Positions 27,104-36,134 of a DNA stretch of 64,000 nt are shown here, piece by piece (position 1 is the stretch's first letter; the number at the start of each line of letters is the position of its first letter). The position numbers and the translations under genes are program-made. Location of the stretch: the NCBI GenBank assembly GCA_944325735.1, contig CALVBI010000003.1, positions 1 through 64,000 on the forward strand. Reading direction: 5' to 3'. Source of the DNA: Candidatus Gastranaerophilales bacterium. GTDB taxonomy: Bacteria; Cyanobacteriota; Vampirovibrionia; Gastranaerophilales; Gastranaerophilaceae. The notes beneath the pieces are model-generated. The model was given only the letters and a program-made list of their open reading frames with translations, was not told where the DNA came from and did not search any database.

Positions 27104-27120
27104 AACTTATAAAAGATAAC

Positions 27121-27144
27121 AAAAAAGCGGGATTAAATCCCGCC
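27121..27144 (-). terminator. Terminator of clpX
   Basis: Stem GCGGGA/TCCCGC with a five-base loop, followed on the minus strand by six T, two bases after the clpX stop. Confidence 0.9.
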
Positions 27145-27145
27145 T

Positions 27146-28450
27146 TTATGCAGTTATTTCTTTTTCTTTTGAGGTGGTAGGTAATTTTACAACCTCTGCA
27201 TTTTTTCTGTTCCTTACCATATCAGCTGTGACTGTAAATTTAGTCATATCTTTCTTAGTTGGAACATCATACATAACATCAAGCATAATCTCTTCTACAA
27301 TAGATCTTAATGCTCTAGCACCTGTTTTACGTTTAATTGCTTCTTGGGCAATTAAATCAATAGCTTCAGGCTCAAATTCTAAATCGACACCATCCATTTC
27401 CAATAAGCACTTATACTGTTTTAAAACAGCATTTTTAGGTTCTGTCAAAATCATTTTTAATGTTTTTTCATTTAATTCATCTAGAACTGCATAAATTGGA
27501 ACACGACCAATAAATTCAGGAATTAAACCAAATTTTAACAAGTCTTCTGGTTGCAATTTTTTCAACATACGAACAGCTGCAGCATCTTTTTCTGCTTGAG
27601 TCATAGGAGCTTTAGCACCGAAACCAACAGATGTACCTTCCCCAGCTCTTCGTTCAACGATTTTTTCTAAGCCTACAAAAGCACCACCTACTATAAATAA
27701 GATGTTACTTGTATCAATTTCAATAAATTCTTGATGAGGATGCTTTCTTCCTCCTTGAGGCGGAACATGAGCTACTGTACCTTCAATCATTTTTAATAAT
27801 GCTTGTTGTACACCTTCACCTGATACATCACGTGTAATTGATGTATTTTCAGATTTTCTTGAAATTTTATCAATTTCATCTATATAAATAATTCCACGTT
27901 CTGCTTTTGAAGAATCAAATTCAGCATTTTGATAAAGACGTAGTAAAATATTCTCAACATCATCACCTACATAACCAGCTTCTGTCAATGTAGTAGCATC
28001 AGCAACTGCAAAAGGAACATCTAACATTTTAGCTAAAGTTTGAGCTAAAAGTGTTTTACCAGAACCTGTAGGTCCAACTAAAAGAATATTTGATTTTTGA
28101 ATTTCTACATTTTCTTTTAAATCAGCTTCTTTATTATGTTTTAAGCGTTTATAGTGATTATAAACAGCTACAGACAAAACCTTTTTAGCATCATCTTGAC
28201 CAACAATATATTCATCAAGATAAGCCTTAATTTCATGAGGTTTTGGAATAGGTTTTTCTTCTACTGACTTTTCAGAATCAGTACCTTCTTTATCCTTATT
28301 TTCAAAAAATTCTTCATCTAGAATTTGATTACACAAATCAACACATTCATCACAAATATATACTTCAGGCCCTGCAATCAATTTTTTTACTTGATCCTGA
28401 GATTTTCCGCAAAATGAACATTTTAATCTGCTATCATCATGTTTTGGCAT
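27146..28450 (-). CDS. clpX: ATP-dependent Clp protease ATP-binding subunit ClpX
   Basis: AAA+ unfoldase feeding ClpP. Zinc-binding domain [19 protein letters not shown] with [11 protein letters not shown] (residues about 9-41). Walker A GPTGSGKT (about 131), Walker B IYIDEIDK (about 190), pore loop GYVGDD, IGF-type loop region ISVGFGA replaced by [10 protein letters not shown], and sensor [11 protein letters not shown]. 434 residues. AAAGGG lies nine bases before the ATG; the same GAAAGGGTAAAA sequence precedes clpP. A small hairpin CTGTCT/AGACAG sits between clpP and clpX. Order tig-clpP-clpX is standard. Confidence 0.97.
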   Translation of the reverse strand: MPKHDDSRLKCSFCGKSQDQVKKLIAGPEVYICDECVDLCNQILDEEFFENKDKEGTDSEKSVEEKPIPKPHEIKAYLDEYIVGQDDAKKVLSVAVYNHYKRLKHNKEADLKENVEIQKSNILLVGPTGSGKTLLAQTLAKMLDVPFAVADATTLTEAGYVGDDVENILLRLYQNAEFDSSKAERGIIYIDEIDKISRKSENTSITRDVSGEGVQQALLKMIEGTVAHVPPQGGRKHPHQEFIEIDTSNILFIVGGAFVGLEKIVERRAGEGTSVGFGAKAPMTQAEKDAAAVRMLKKLQPEDLLKFGLIPEFIGRVPIYAVLDELNEKTLKMILTEPKNAVLKQYKCLLEMDGVDLEFEPEAIDLIAQEAIKRKTGARALRSIVEEIMLDVMYDVPTKKDMTKFTVTADMVRNRKNAEVVKLPTTSKEKEITA

Positions 28451-28511
28451 TTTATTTTACCCTTTCTGTCTATTTTAAAGACAGACTTAATATTACAAAC
28501 TTATATTTTTA

Positions 28512-29102
28512 TTATTTCAAAGCGTCACGAGTAACAACTTTATCGATCATACCATATTCAAGAGCTTCAGCAGGTGTCATGATATAATCACGATCTGTAT
28601 CTTTTTCAATTTTCTTAATTGATTGACCAGTATTAGAAGCTAAAATTTCATTTAATGATTTTTTAATTCTAATAATTTCAGCTGCTTGAATTTCAATATC
28701 AGTAGCCTGACCTTGAGCTCCACCTAAAGGTTGGTGAATCAATACACGAGAATGAGGCAATGCCATTCTCTTACCTTTAGCACCAGAAGATAGAAGGAAC
28801 GCACCCATAGAAGCTGCCTGACCTAAACAAATAGTAGATACATCAGCTCTAATATGTTGCATAGTATCATAAATAGCAAAACCTGCAGTTACAGATCCCC
28901 CTGGACTGTTGATATATAGCATAATATCTTTTTCAGGATTTTCGCTATCCAATAACAATAATTGAGCGACAACCAAATTTGCTACCATATCGTCAATAGG
29001 AGTTCCTAAGAAAATAATTCTTTCTCTCAATAATCTTGAAAATATATCAAAAGATCTTTCGCCTCTGCTTGATTGTTCAATTACTACCGGTACAAAGCTC
29101 AT
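28512..29102 (-). CDS. clpP: ATP-dependent Clp protease proteolytic subunit ClpP
   Basis: Serine peptidase forming the 14-mer chamber used by ClpX. Catalytic Ser in [19 protein letters not shown] (about residue 98), His in [11 protein letters not shown] (about 123), and Asp near [18 protein letters not shown] (about 172). The N-terminal [19 protein letters not shown] is canonical. 196 residues. Ribosome site GGAAAGGG. Upstream on the minus strand there is a second, slightly altered copy of its ribosome-binding region (29166-29186). Confidence 0.97.
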   Translation of the reverse strand: MSFVPVVIEQSSRGERSFDIFSRLLRERIIFLGTPIDDMVANLVVAQLLLLDSENPEKDIMLYINSPGGSVTAGFAIYDTMQHIRADVSTICLGQAASMGAFLLSSGAKGKRMALPHSRVLIHQPLGGAQGQATDIEIQAAEIIRIKKSLNEILASNTGQSIKKIEKDTDRDYIMTPAEALEYGMIDKVVTRDALK

Positions 29103-29122
29103 TTTTTACCCTTTCCGTCGAC
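29102..29122 (-). repeat. clpP ribosome-site repeat, copy 1
   Basis: 21-bp sequence (GTCGACGGAAAGGGTAAAAA plus one A on the minus strand) that contains the clpP Shine-Dalgarno. It matches 29166-29186 at 20 of 21 positions. Confidence 0.8.
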
Positions 29123-29165
29123 TTTCGTCTGACTTTATATCTCTCTGTCAGAGGCTGCGCCTCCG

Positions 29166-29186
29166 TTTTTTACCATTTCCGTCGAC
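29166..29186 (-). repeat. clpP ribosome-site repeat, copy 2
   Basis: Second copy, with one change that turns GGG into TGG and creates an ATG. Between the copies is a GC-rich hairpin (GAGGC/GCCTC), unusual in this AT-rich DNA. From the new ATG a 13-codon frame (MVKNGGAASDREI) is open. Confidence 0.75.
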
Positions 29187-29280
29187 AACCAATCGACTTT
29201 TATAATGATAAGAGGTTTATTGCTCCTCTTCTACTTTTTACTAATTAAATTATATAACTCTACTTAATATTAATCAAAAA

Positions 29281-29303
29281 TGTGCCGTTGTAAATACGGC
29301 ACA
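29281..29303 (-). terminator. Terminator after tig
   Basis: Stem TGTGCCGT/ACGGCACA with a seven-base loop, followed on the minus strand by TTTTTG. It separates tig from clpP, so clpP-clpX need their own promoter or readthrough. Confidence 0.85.
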
Positions 29304-29321
29304 TATATTATTTTTGATTAA

Positions 29322-30614
29322 CTACTTGATTTCTACTTTATTGTTTTCCATTAAGAAATCTCTAACCTTATCATTCATTGCTTGTTGAGAAATAGAAGCA
29401 AGAACTTCAGGATTTTGACCTATTTGTTTAATTAAATCTTGAGGTTTCAAACCATAAGCTGCACCCAATTGAGCAAACTTAGTTTCAATATCTTTTTGTT
29501 CTAATTTGATATTTTCTTCTTTAGCAATTTTATCAATTACTAGAGAATTTTTAATTCTTACTAAAGCATCTTCATTCAAGTTTTTCAACAATTGATCTTC
29601 ACCTTGAGATTTTACAAGAGCTTCCCAATTAATACCTTGAGCAGCTAATCTTTGTTTATATTCTTCTCTTAGAGAATTAGCTTCTCTATCAACCATTGAT
29701 TGAGGAATTTCTACTTTTGCGGAATCAATTACTGTTTTAAATACTTCATTTTCAGAATTTTGTTTATTAGTTCTTTCTCTTTGAGATTCTAAATATTTTT
29801 GAATATCAGCTTTTAATTCATCAACTGTTTTAAAAGGTCCTACTTTTTGAGCAAATTCATCATTTAATTCTGGCAATTTCTTTTCTTTGATTTCATTAAT
29901 TTTAATTTTAAAAGTTGCAGGTTGACCTTTTAATTTTTCATCGTGGTAATTTTCTGGGAAAGTTACCTTGATTTCAAACTCATCATTTAGATTTTTACCA
30001 ACAAGTTGTTCTGCAAATCCAGGAATGAAGTTTGAATGAGCTAAATCAAGCGGATAATTTTTAGCTTCTCCGCCTTGGATTTTTTCACCGTTAGCATAAC
30101 CATCAAAATCAATTACTGCGATATCAGTATCTTTTGTAGGTCTATCAATTACAGTTTCTTGAGTGCTGTGTTGATTTAAAAGATTATCAATTGATTTTTG
30201 CATAGCATCAGCTTCAATTGGAGAATCTTTAATTTCTAAAGTTAAATCTTTGTATTGACCTAAAGTAACTTCCGGTCTTAATTCAGCTTTAGCAGTAACT
30301 GTTAAATCTTCACCAATATTAAAATTGTAATTTGTAATATATGGTTGAGCAATAATATCTAAATTATTATCAACAACAGCTTGATTAATAGCTTTTGGCA
30401 TCAAACTTTCAATAGCTTCTTGTTTAATTCTTTCAGTTCCAACATGTCTTTCTACTACTGCACGAGGAGCTTTTCCTTTTCTAAAGCCATCAATATTTAC
30501 ATATTGAGAGATTCTTTGAACAGCTTTGTTATAAGCTTCTGTAGCATCTTTTGCAGGGATTGTAATATCTAATTTTACAACATTTTCTTTTTCTTTTTCT
30601 AATGTAACTTTCAT
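29322..30614 (-). CDS. tig: Trigger factor
   Basis: Ribosome-associated chaperone and prolyl isomerase. The ribosome-docking loop is GFRKGKAPRAVVERHVG (residues about 39-55). The FKBP-type PPIase domain spans about 155-245 (DIAVIDFDGYANGEKIQGG, FIPGFAEQLVG). The helical C-terminal cradle makes up the rest. 430 residues, normal. The ATG has AAAGGA seven bases upstream. Followed by terminator 29281-29303, then clpP and clpX. Confidence 0.96.
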   Translation of the reverse strand: MKVTLEKEKENVVKLDITIPAKDATEAYNKAVQRISQYVNIDGFRKGKAPRAVVERHVGTERIKQEAIESLMPKAINQAVVDNNLDIIAQPYITNYNFNIGEDLTVTAKAELRPEVTLGQYKDLTLEIKDSPIEADAMQKSIDNLLNQHSTQETVIDRPTKDTDIAVIDFDGYANGEKIQGGEAKNYPLDLAHSNFIPGFAEQLVGKNLNDEFEIKVTFPENYHDEKLKGQPATFKIKINEIKEKKLPELNDEFAQKVGPFKTVDELKADIQKYLESQRERTNKQNSENEVFKTVIDSAKVEIPQSMVDREANSLREEYKQRLAAQGINWEALVKSQGEDQLLKNLNEDALVRIKNSLVIDKIAKEENIKLEQKDIETKFAQLGAAYGLKPQDLIKQIGQNPEVLASISQQAMNDKVRDFLMENNKVEIK

Positions 30615-30689
30615 TTCTAAATCCTTTATAATTAATTAATACATGTGAATTAATCATACCGCAAAAAAGAATTTGTGCAAGTAATAGAG

Positions 30690-30719
30690 AAAAAGCAGGG
30701 GCTAACTACCCTGCTTTTT
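30690..30719. terminator. Terminator of the YqhD-like gene
   Basis: Perfect 11-bp stem AAAAAGCAGGG/CCCTGCTTTTT with an eight-base loop, between the dehydrogenase gene and tig, both on the minus strand. Confidence 0.9.
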
Positions 30720-30747
30720 CTTTAAGTTTTAAATTATTCTTTTTATT

Positions 30748-31908
30748 CTATGAAGCTTTTACAATATCATATGCAACATCTGAGTTTACTGCACCTTTTT
30801 CTCCAAGTGCAACTCCTCGTTTTGCAAATCTATCTCTTATTTTTTCAGCAGCTTCTTCTGAATTAATATCATAATCAGCTAATTTTGTTTTCATTCCTAA
30901 TGAATTAAAGAAAGCCTCAATATGATCAATAACAACATCAGCAGCTTTCAAATCAACCGGTTCATTAATACCAAAGACTTCTCTTGCAAGTTTTGCTAAT
31001 TTCTTTGATTTGCTAACCTTTTGATTTCTTAAAAGTCTTGGTTCAATTATTGCTAAACTTTGGCCATGGTCAATACCATAAAATGCAGTCAATTCATGTC
31101 CGATCATATGAGTAGCCCAATCTTGAGGTACACCTTGAGCAATCCAATAATTTAGCCCGCAAGTTGCACACCAGAAAATATTAGCTCTTGCATCATAATC
31201 ATTTGGATCTGCTAATACTTTTGGAGCTTCTTTAATAAGAGTTCTCAAAATTCCTAAAGCCCAATCATCTTGAAGCGGAGAATTTACATCATAAGTACAG
31301 TATTGTTCCATAACATGTACAAAAGTATCTACAATACCATTTATAGTCTGTTTTTGAGGCAAGCTGAATGTCACTTGCGGATCAATAATTGAAAATTTAG
31401 GATATAGCGGTTCCCACTGAAAAGCTAATTTTTCATCTGTTGAAATTCTTGATATAACAGCACCGTTATTCATTTCAGATCCAGTTGCAGGCAATGTAAT
31501 TACATCAGCTAAAGGCAAAGCATCTGTTACAGGATTTTGCTCTACCATAAAGTAATCATAAGCATCTTTTTCTCCAAAATATTTTGAAGCAGCTGCAATA
31601 AATTTTGTACCGTCCAATGTTGATCCGCCTCCAACAGCCAATAGGAAATCAACACCTTCTTTTTTTACAATTTCTACAGCTTTCATCAATGTTTCATATT
31701 TAGGATTTGGTTCAATTCCTCCAAATTCTAAAACATTATATCCTTCCAAAGCTTTTTTTACTTGGTCATATACCCCATTCTTTTTAATAGAGCCACCCCC
31801 GTAAGTAATTAATATTTTTTTTGATTTGTCAATTAATTGCGGAAGTTTTGCAATCGAACCTTTGCCGAATACAACTCTTGTAGGACAAAATAATTCAAAA
31901 TTATTCAT
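30748..31908 (-). CDS. yqhD: Iron-containing alcohol/aldehyde dehydrogenase, YqhD-like
   Basis: NAD(P)H-dependent group III dehydrogenase that reduces aldehydes to alcohols. MNNFELFCPTRVVFGKGSI, ILITYGGGSIKKNGVYDQV, LEFGGIEPNPKYETLMKAV and LAVGGGSTLDGTKFIAAA follow E. coli YqhD closely. Metal ligands lie in VDTFVHVMEQYCT and WATHMIGHELTAFYGIDHGQ. The GGGS Rossmann motif is present. The start is ATG at 31908, with AGGAG seven bases upstream; a TTG two codons earlier is unlikely. 386 residues. It probably helps dispose of fermentation aldehydes or detoxifies them. Single gene with its own terminator. Confidence 0.94.
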   Translation of the reverse strand: MNNFELFCPTRVVFGKGSIAKLPQLIDKSKKILITYGGGSIKKNGVYDQVKKALEGYNVLEFGGIEPNPKYETLMKAVEIVKKEGVDFLLAVGGGSTLDGTKFIAAASKYFGEKDAYDYFMVEQNPVTDALPLADVITLPATGSEMNNGAVISRISTDEKLAFQWEPLYPKFSIIDPQVTFSLPQKQTINGIVDTFVHVMEQYCTYDVNSPLQDDWALGILRTLIKEAPKVLADPNDYDARANIFWCATCGLNYWIAQGVPQDWATHMIGHELTAFYGIDHGQSLAIIEPRLLRNQKVSKSKKLAKLAREVFGINEPVDLKAADVVIDHIEAFFNSLGMKTKLADYDINSEEAAEKIRDRFAKRGVALGEKGAVNSDVAYDIVKAS

Positions 31909-32013
31909 AACCAAACTCCTTTCATTTCAGTAAAGTTATGTTAGTATAAATTTTTAATATTGTCAAAATAAAACATTTTTTTGATACAATAATTTTGAAT
32001 AAGAGGAGGAATT

Positions 32014-32640
32014 ATGGAATTTATAAATTCAATTTTAGCGCATTTAATTAACTTTATTGAACATATAATAACACTTATGGGGCCTTGGGGAATTAGTTTA
32101 CTTATGGCAATTGAATCATGCAACATCCCATTACCTAGTGAAGCAATATTACCATTTGCTGGTTACATTGTAAGCAAAGGAGAAATGAATTTCCATGTAG
32201 CCGCATTTGCAGGAGCATTTGGTTGCGTTTTAGGATCAATCCCATCATACTATCTCGGATATTTCGGTGGCAGAAAATTCGTTGAAAAATATGGAAAATA
32301 CTTCCTTATTTCACATAAAGATCTAGAAGAAGCAGACAAATGGGTTGAAAAATACGGGGATTGGGCATTTTTCTTATGCAGAATGCTCCCAGTTGTAAGA
32401 ACATTCATTTCACTTCCTGCGGGGATTTTAAGAGCTAAAAAAAGAATATTCTTTACTCTAACTTTCTTAGGTTCTTTAGTATGGAGCTATGTATTAGTTT
32501 ATGTCGGAGTAAAAATGGGACAAAATATGGAAGCCTTTAAACATATTTGGCATAAATTTGATATTGCAATAGTTCTAATTTTTGGAGTTCTAGGTGTTTT
32601 ATACATTTATAAACATGTAAAACATTTAAAGGAATCTTAA
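32014..32640 (+). CDS. DedA-family membrane protein
   Basis: 208 residues, SNARE-associated/DedA fold with several membrane segments. LLMAIESCNIPLPSEAILPFAG, GCVLGSIPSYYLGYFGGRKF and the signature RMLPVVRTFISLPAGILRAK are typical. Members are thought to flip undecaprenyl phosphate or phospholipids and affect membrane homeostasis. GAGGAGG lies five bases before the ATG. The ogt gene follows after two bases, so the two form one operon. Confidence 0.92.
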   Translation: MEFINSILAHLINFIEHIITLMGPWGISLLMAIESCNIPLPSEAILPFAGYIVSKGEMNFHVAAFAGAFGCVLGSIPSYYLGYFGGRKFVEKYGKYFLISHKDLEEADKWVEKYGDWAFFLCRMLPVVRTFISLPAGILRAKKRIFFTLTFLGSLVWSYVLVYVGVKMGQNMEAFKHIWHKFDIAIVLIFGVLGVLYIYKHVKHLKES

Positions 32641-32642
32641 AT

Positions 32643-33098
32643 TTGTACCAATATTCTTACGACACTGTAATTGGGAAAATATACATTGCAGAAAAAGATA
32701 ATTGTATCTGTAATGTTTCTTTTGGAACTCTTAATTACAAGGAAAAAGAAACATACTTAATTAAAAAAACTTATTCTCAATTAAAAGAATATTTTGCAGG
32801 GAATAGAAAAATTTTTGACATTCCTATTTCTGCAAATGGGACGGAATTCCAAATAAAAGTGTGGGAAGAACTACAAAAAATACCATATGGTAAAATTAGA
32901 ACTTATAAAGAAATTGCAGAAAATATTGGTAATAAAAATGCATCAAGGGCTGTTGGAATGGCTAATAATAAAAATCCTATTGCAATAATTATTCCTTGTC
33001 ACAGAGTAATCGGGTCAAACGGAGATTTGACAGGTTATGCAGGCGGAATTAAATTAAAACAATATTTATTAAATCTTGAAAAACAAAATAGCAAATAA
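32643..33098 (+). CDS. ogt: Methylated-DNA--protein-cysteine methyltransferase
   Basis: Suicide repair of O6-alkylguanine. The active site IIPCHRVIGSNGDLTGYAGG (Cys about residue 119), preceded by the DNA-binding winged helix FQIKVWEELQKIPYGKIRTY and NASRAVGMANNKNP, is diagnostic. 151 residues. Start codon is TTG at 32643 with AAAGGA nine bases upstream. It is two bases after dedA and probably cotranscribed. Confidence 0.95.
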   Translation: MYQYSYDTVIGKIYIAEKDNCICNVSFGTLNYKEKETYLIKKTYSQLKEYFAGNRKIFDIPISANGTEFQIKVWEELQKIPYGKIRTYKEIAENIGNKNASRAVGMANNKNPIAIIIPCHRVIGSNGDLTGYAGGIKLKQYLLNLEKQNSK

Positions 33099-33137
33099 AA
33101 ATATTTACAGGATTTATACTCCAAAAAGGAGTTTAAT

Positions 33138-33611
33138 TTGGATTCTGCAATAAATAAATATAACCCACAATTCAGTGGTTTGTTATACGGAAAAATAGGC
33201 AACCATAAGACAAAACCAATCCTTTGTTGTCCAAATGGGGATGCAAAATTTGTAAAATTTATAAATAAACTCGGAAATGATGAGTCTTTCTCTAACAAAA
33301 TTAAAATATCATATTCTGATAAAGGTTTGAAAAAAATATTTATTGAAACAGAAGAACTTCCTAAAATAAACATTTTTGAAAAAATATTTTTTAACACTAC
33401 AAAAATACAATCAAAAGCTCTAAAAATGAGACAAAAAGGAGTTATATCAAGTTTTATCTATCAATTTAATGAACTTGAATTTAAACATCTAAAAGAAGAT
33501 TATTTATTTATTACAAAAAAACAATTAAATAAATTTTCTGAAATCATAAAAAAGAATTCTCCTAAAGAAATTCAAACATTTTTAGATGAATTTTTTGCAA
33601 ACAATATTTAA
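33138..33611 (+). CDS. Unknown 157-residue protein with N-terminal QFSGLLYG motif
   Basis: Starts with TTG at 33138, preceded by AAGGAG six bases upstream. Near the N-terminus NPQFSGLLYGKIG precedes a mixed alpha/beta region (ILCCPNGDAKFVKFINKLG, IKISYSDKGLKKIFIETEEL) and a helical, lysine-rich C-terminal half ending FLDEFFANNI. No signal peptide or membrane helix. A similar F-x-G-x-L-x-(F/Y) motif occurs in the protein at 53914. It follows ogt by 39 bases and its stop overlaps the convergent lysR stop by four bases. Family not recognised. Confidence 0.7.
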   Translation: MDSAINKYNPQFSGLLYGKIGNHKTKPILCCPNGDAKFVKFINKLGNDESFSNKIKISYSDKGLKKIFIETEELPKINIFEKIFFNTTKIQSKALKMRQKGVISSFIYQFNELEFKHLKEDYLFITKKQLNKFSEIIKKNSPKEIQTFLDEFFANNI

Positions 33612-34495
33612 TCAGTAATTTCTTCTTGTAATTTTTGTATAAATAACTTTGCAATTTTAGAAAGAGGTTGATTTTTGGGCCAAGCAACTAAAATCCCAGC
33701 CTCAAGTTTTGGTTTTAATGGTTTAAAACATAATTTACTGTCACCTGATATATTGATTAATTTATCAATACACAAAGCATAACCCAAACCTTCTTCAACC
33801 ATAACTGATGCATTATACAGGAGATTATAAGACCCAATTATATTCAATTTTTCAAAATCATAACCTAGCCAACCAGATATAAGATTTTTTACTAGATACT
33901 GACGAGAAGAAAATAATGGAATATTTATCAAATCTTCAGGTTCAATAAATTCTTTCTTTGCCAAATCAGAATCTTTTCTCATCAAAATTCCCCAGGTATC
34001 ATTTTGAGGTAATTGAATAAAACCATATTCTTTTTTATCAATAGGTTCTATAAAAACGCCAAAATCCAATAATCCTTTATTTAGCTTTTCTGTAACATCT
34101 TCTCCATTACCGCTGTAAAAATGATATTTTATATTAGGGTACTCTAAAGATAAACGTTTAATAGTTCTTGCAATTACTCTAATAGAATCAGTTTCACCCC
34201 CACCAATAAAAATATCACCAGAAATATTTTTATCCCCAAACAAAAACTCAGATTCAGTCTTATTAGTTAGTTCTATTATTTCTTGAGCTCTAGATTTTAA
34301 TAATTTACCATCTTCTGTCAGAGTAATTTTTTTATTACGCTTCCCCCTTATCAATAACTTAGTATTTAGCTCTTTTTCTAAATCCATTAGTTGTCTTGAA
34401 AGAGTAGGCTGAGTAATGTGAAGAAGTTCAGCAGCTTTTGAAATACTTTCTTCCTGAGCTACAGCTAAAAAATATCTTAATAAACGGATTTCCAT
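33608..34495 (-). CDS. LysR-family transcriptional regulator
   Basis: 295 residues. Winged helix-turn-helix at 1-60 (MEIRLLRYFLAVAQEESISK, ELLHITQPTLSRQLMDLEKEL), then a periplasmic-binding-like effector domain. It is divergent from the acyltransferase and hydrolase operon at 34612-37161, the usual arrangement for a LysR gene and its target. It has no Shine-Dalgarno; its ATG follows TATATT by six bases with a perfect TTGACA 17 bases further up, so the mRNA is probably leaderless. The operator dyad (34514-34540) covers this -35, which predicts autorepression. The inducer is unknown. Confidence 0.94.
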   Translation of the reverse strand: MEIRLLRYFLAVAQEESISKAAELLHITQPTLSRQLMDLEKELNTKLLIRGKRNKKITLTEDGKLLKSRAQEIIELTNKTESEFLFGDKNISGDIFIGGGETDSIRVIARTIKRLSLEYPNIKYHFYSGNGEDVTEKLNKGLLDFGVFIEPIDKKEYGFIQLPQNDTWGILMRKDSDLAKKEFIEPEDLINIPLFSSRQYLVKNLISGWLGYDFEKLNIIGSYNLLYNASVMVEEGLGYALCIDKLINISGDSKLCFKPLKPKLEAGILVAWPKNQPLSKIAKLFIQKLQEEITD

Positions 34496-34501
34496 AAACT
34501 T

Positions 34502-34530
34502 AATATAATAAATTTATATATGCTTGTCAA
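34502..34530 (-). promoter_or_regulatory. lysR promoter
   Basis: Minus strand: -35 TTGACA (34530-34525), 17-base spacer, -10 TATATT (34507-34502), six bases, then the lysR ATG. The -35 lies in the centre of the dyad at 34514-34540. Confidence 0.75.
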
Positions 34531-34540
34531 GCATATATAA
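34514..34540. promoter_or_regulatory. LysR operator, perfect 13-bp dyad
   Basis: TTATATATGCTTG and its exact complement flank a single T. Inside it is the LysR-type T-N11-A pattern (ATGC TTGTCAA GCAT). It overlaps the -35 hexamers of both divergent promoters: TTGACA for lysR and TTGTCA for the acyltransferase operon. Confidence 0.8.
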
Positions 34541-34552
34541 CTATACTATATA
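34524..34552 (+). promoter_or_regulatory. Promoter of acyltransferase-hydrolase operon
   Basis: TTGTCA (34524-34529), 17-base spacer, TATATA (34547-34552). The -35 coincides with the centre of the LysR dyad, so binding there should control it. Confidence 0.65.
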
Positions 34553-34611
34553 AGTATTTGCTATTTATAGAAAAATAATAAATAATAATAAAAAACAAAG
34601 GATAATTGCTT

Positions 34612-35181
34612 ATGGATTTAAATAAATTTTTAGAACACTTAAATAGCGGGAAAGAAGTTCCTGCAAACTCTGACATTCTTGAATATATGACAATATTATC
34701 TGATGAAGCAATGAAACTATCTGATGAACTTAATAATAAATATAATCCACCTGAAAAAGTCAGAGAATTATTTTTCCGACTAATAAACAAACCGATTGAT
34801 GAAACTTTTAGATTATTTCCTCCATTTTACACAAATTGCGGAAAAAACATTCATTTAGGAAAAAATGTATTTATAAATTCTTGCTGCCATTTTCAAGATC
34901 AAGGTGGAATAACTATCGGAAATAACGTCTTAATAGGTCACAATGTAGTAATTGCTACATTAAACCACAATCCTATCCCTGAATTAAGAGCATCAATTTT
35001 ACCCAAACCAGTAAAAATTGGTAATAACGTGTGGATAGGAGCAAATGCAACAATCTTACCAGGTGTAACAATTGAAGATGGAGCAATCATTGCAGCAGGA
35101 GCTGTAGTTACAAAAAATGTTAAAAAGAATACAATTGTTGGCGGGAACCCCGCAAAAGTAATAAAAAAAATTGAGGTTTAA
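34612..35181 (+). CDS. Left-handed beta-helix acyltransferase (maltose/galactoside acetyltransferase type)
   Basis: 189 residues. N-terminal helical MAC-type domain ([18 protein letters not shown]), then hexapeptide-repeat coils: [80 protein letters not shown]. The His in TLNHNP is the expected catalytic residue, and VGGNPAKVI ends the helix. It transfers an acetyl group from acetyl-CoA, probably to a sugar. The ATG at 34612 has AAAGGA nine bases upstream; a TTG two codons earlier is unlikely. First gene of an operon with two alpha/beta hydrolases. Confidence 0.92.
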   Translation: MDLNKFLEHLNSGKEVPANSDILEYMTILSDEAMKLSDELNNKYNPPEKVRELFFRLINKPIDETFRLFPPFYTNCGKNIHLGKNVFINSCCHFQDQGGITIGNNVLIGHNVVIATLNHNPIPELRASILPKPVKIGNNVWIGANATILPGVTIEDGAIIAAGAVVTKNVKKNTIVGGNPAKVIKKIEV

Positions 35182-35186
35182 AAATT

Positions 35187-36134
35187 ATGCGTTACGAAAC
35201 ACACTATCAAGAAGGCCAAAAAGTATGGTTTAAGAAATTTGATTTAAAAATCGCCGGACTAATATTTTTTCCAAACAATTTTGATAAAAACAAAAAATAT
35301 CCGGCAATAGTAGTAACTCATCCAGGAGGAGGTGTAAAGGAACAATGTTCCTCTCTTTATGCTTGGAATTTAGCACAAAACGGTTATATTACTTTAGCTT
35401 TTGATGCTTCACATCAGGGCGAAAGTGAAGGTTACCCTAGATATTTAGAAGATCCAACATCAAGAGTAGAAGATATAAGAAGTGCAGTGGACTATCTAGT
35501 ATCACTTCCTTATGTAGATGAAAATAAAATTGGTGCAATGGGAATTTGTGCAGGTGCAGGCTATACTATGAATGCAATCCAAACAGAAATAAGAATTAAA
35601 GCTGCCGCAGGAATTAGTACTTGGGATGTTGGAGACAGCGCAAAAAATGGTTTTCCAGGAGTAGACATTGAAAACTTCATGCAAAAACTATTGCAAGAAG
35701 TTGCTGATGCAAGAACTAAAGAAGCTCGAGGAGAAGCTCCTCTATACTGGAATTATGTACCAAAATCAGAAGCAGATATTGATGAAAACACATCAGTAAT
35801 TCAAAAAGAAGCATATGAATATTACAGAACAGATAGATGTTCGTATCCAACTTCTGTCAATAAATACCTAGTATCAAGTAATGATAAACTAGCAGCTTGG
35901 GACGCATTCTGCCATATTGATACAGTATCACCTCGTCCTTTATTATTTATTGTCGGAAGTGAAGCTGATACACTATACTTTACCAATGACGCATACAATA
36001 GAGCCAAAGCTCCAAAAGAAATTTATACAGTAAAAGGAGCAACCCATGTCGATTTATATGACAAACCAGAATTCGTAAACCAAGTTGTAACAAAATTAGT
36101 TGATTTCTTCAATAAAGGAGTAAAATATGCTTAA
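35187..36134 (+). CDS. Alpha/beta hydrolase with Cys at the nucleophile elbow
   Basis: 315 residues, cytoplasmic, dienelactone-hydrolase-like fold. Oxyanion region VVTHPGGGVKEQCSS, GYITLAFDASHQGESEG, nucleophile elbow GAMGICAGAGYT, acid in LLFIVGSEADTLYFT, and catalytic His in KGATHVDLYD. The nucleophile position is Cys (GICAG) in place of the usual Ser. It starts five bases after the acyltransferase and overlaps the next gene by eight. Substrate unknown; the tandem with a paralogue and an acetyltransferase suggests an acyl or ester pathway under LysR control. Confidence 0.9.
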   Translation: MRYETHYQEGQKVWFKKFDLKIAGLIFFPNNFDKNKKYPAIVVTHPGGGVKEQCSSLYAWNLAQNGYITLAFDASHQGESEGYPRYLEDPTSRVEDIRSAVDYLVSLPYVDENKIGAMGICAGAGYTMNAIQTEIRIKAAAGISTWDVGDSAKNGFPGVDIENFMQKLLQEVADARTKEARGEAPLYWNYVPKSEADIDENTSVIQKEAYEYYRTDRCSYPTSVNKYLVSSNDKLAAWDAFCHIDTVSPRPLLFIVGSEADTLYFTNDAYNRAKAPKEIYTVKGATHVDLYDKPEFVNQVVTKLVDFFNKGVKYA

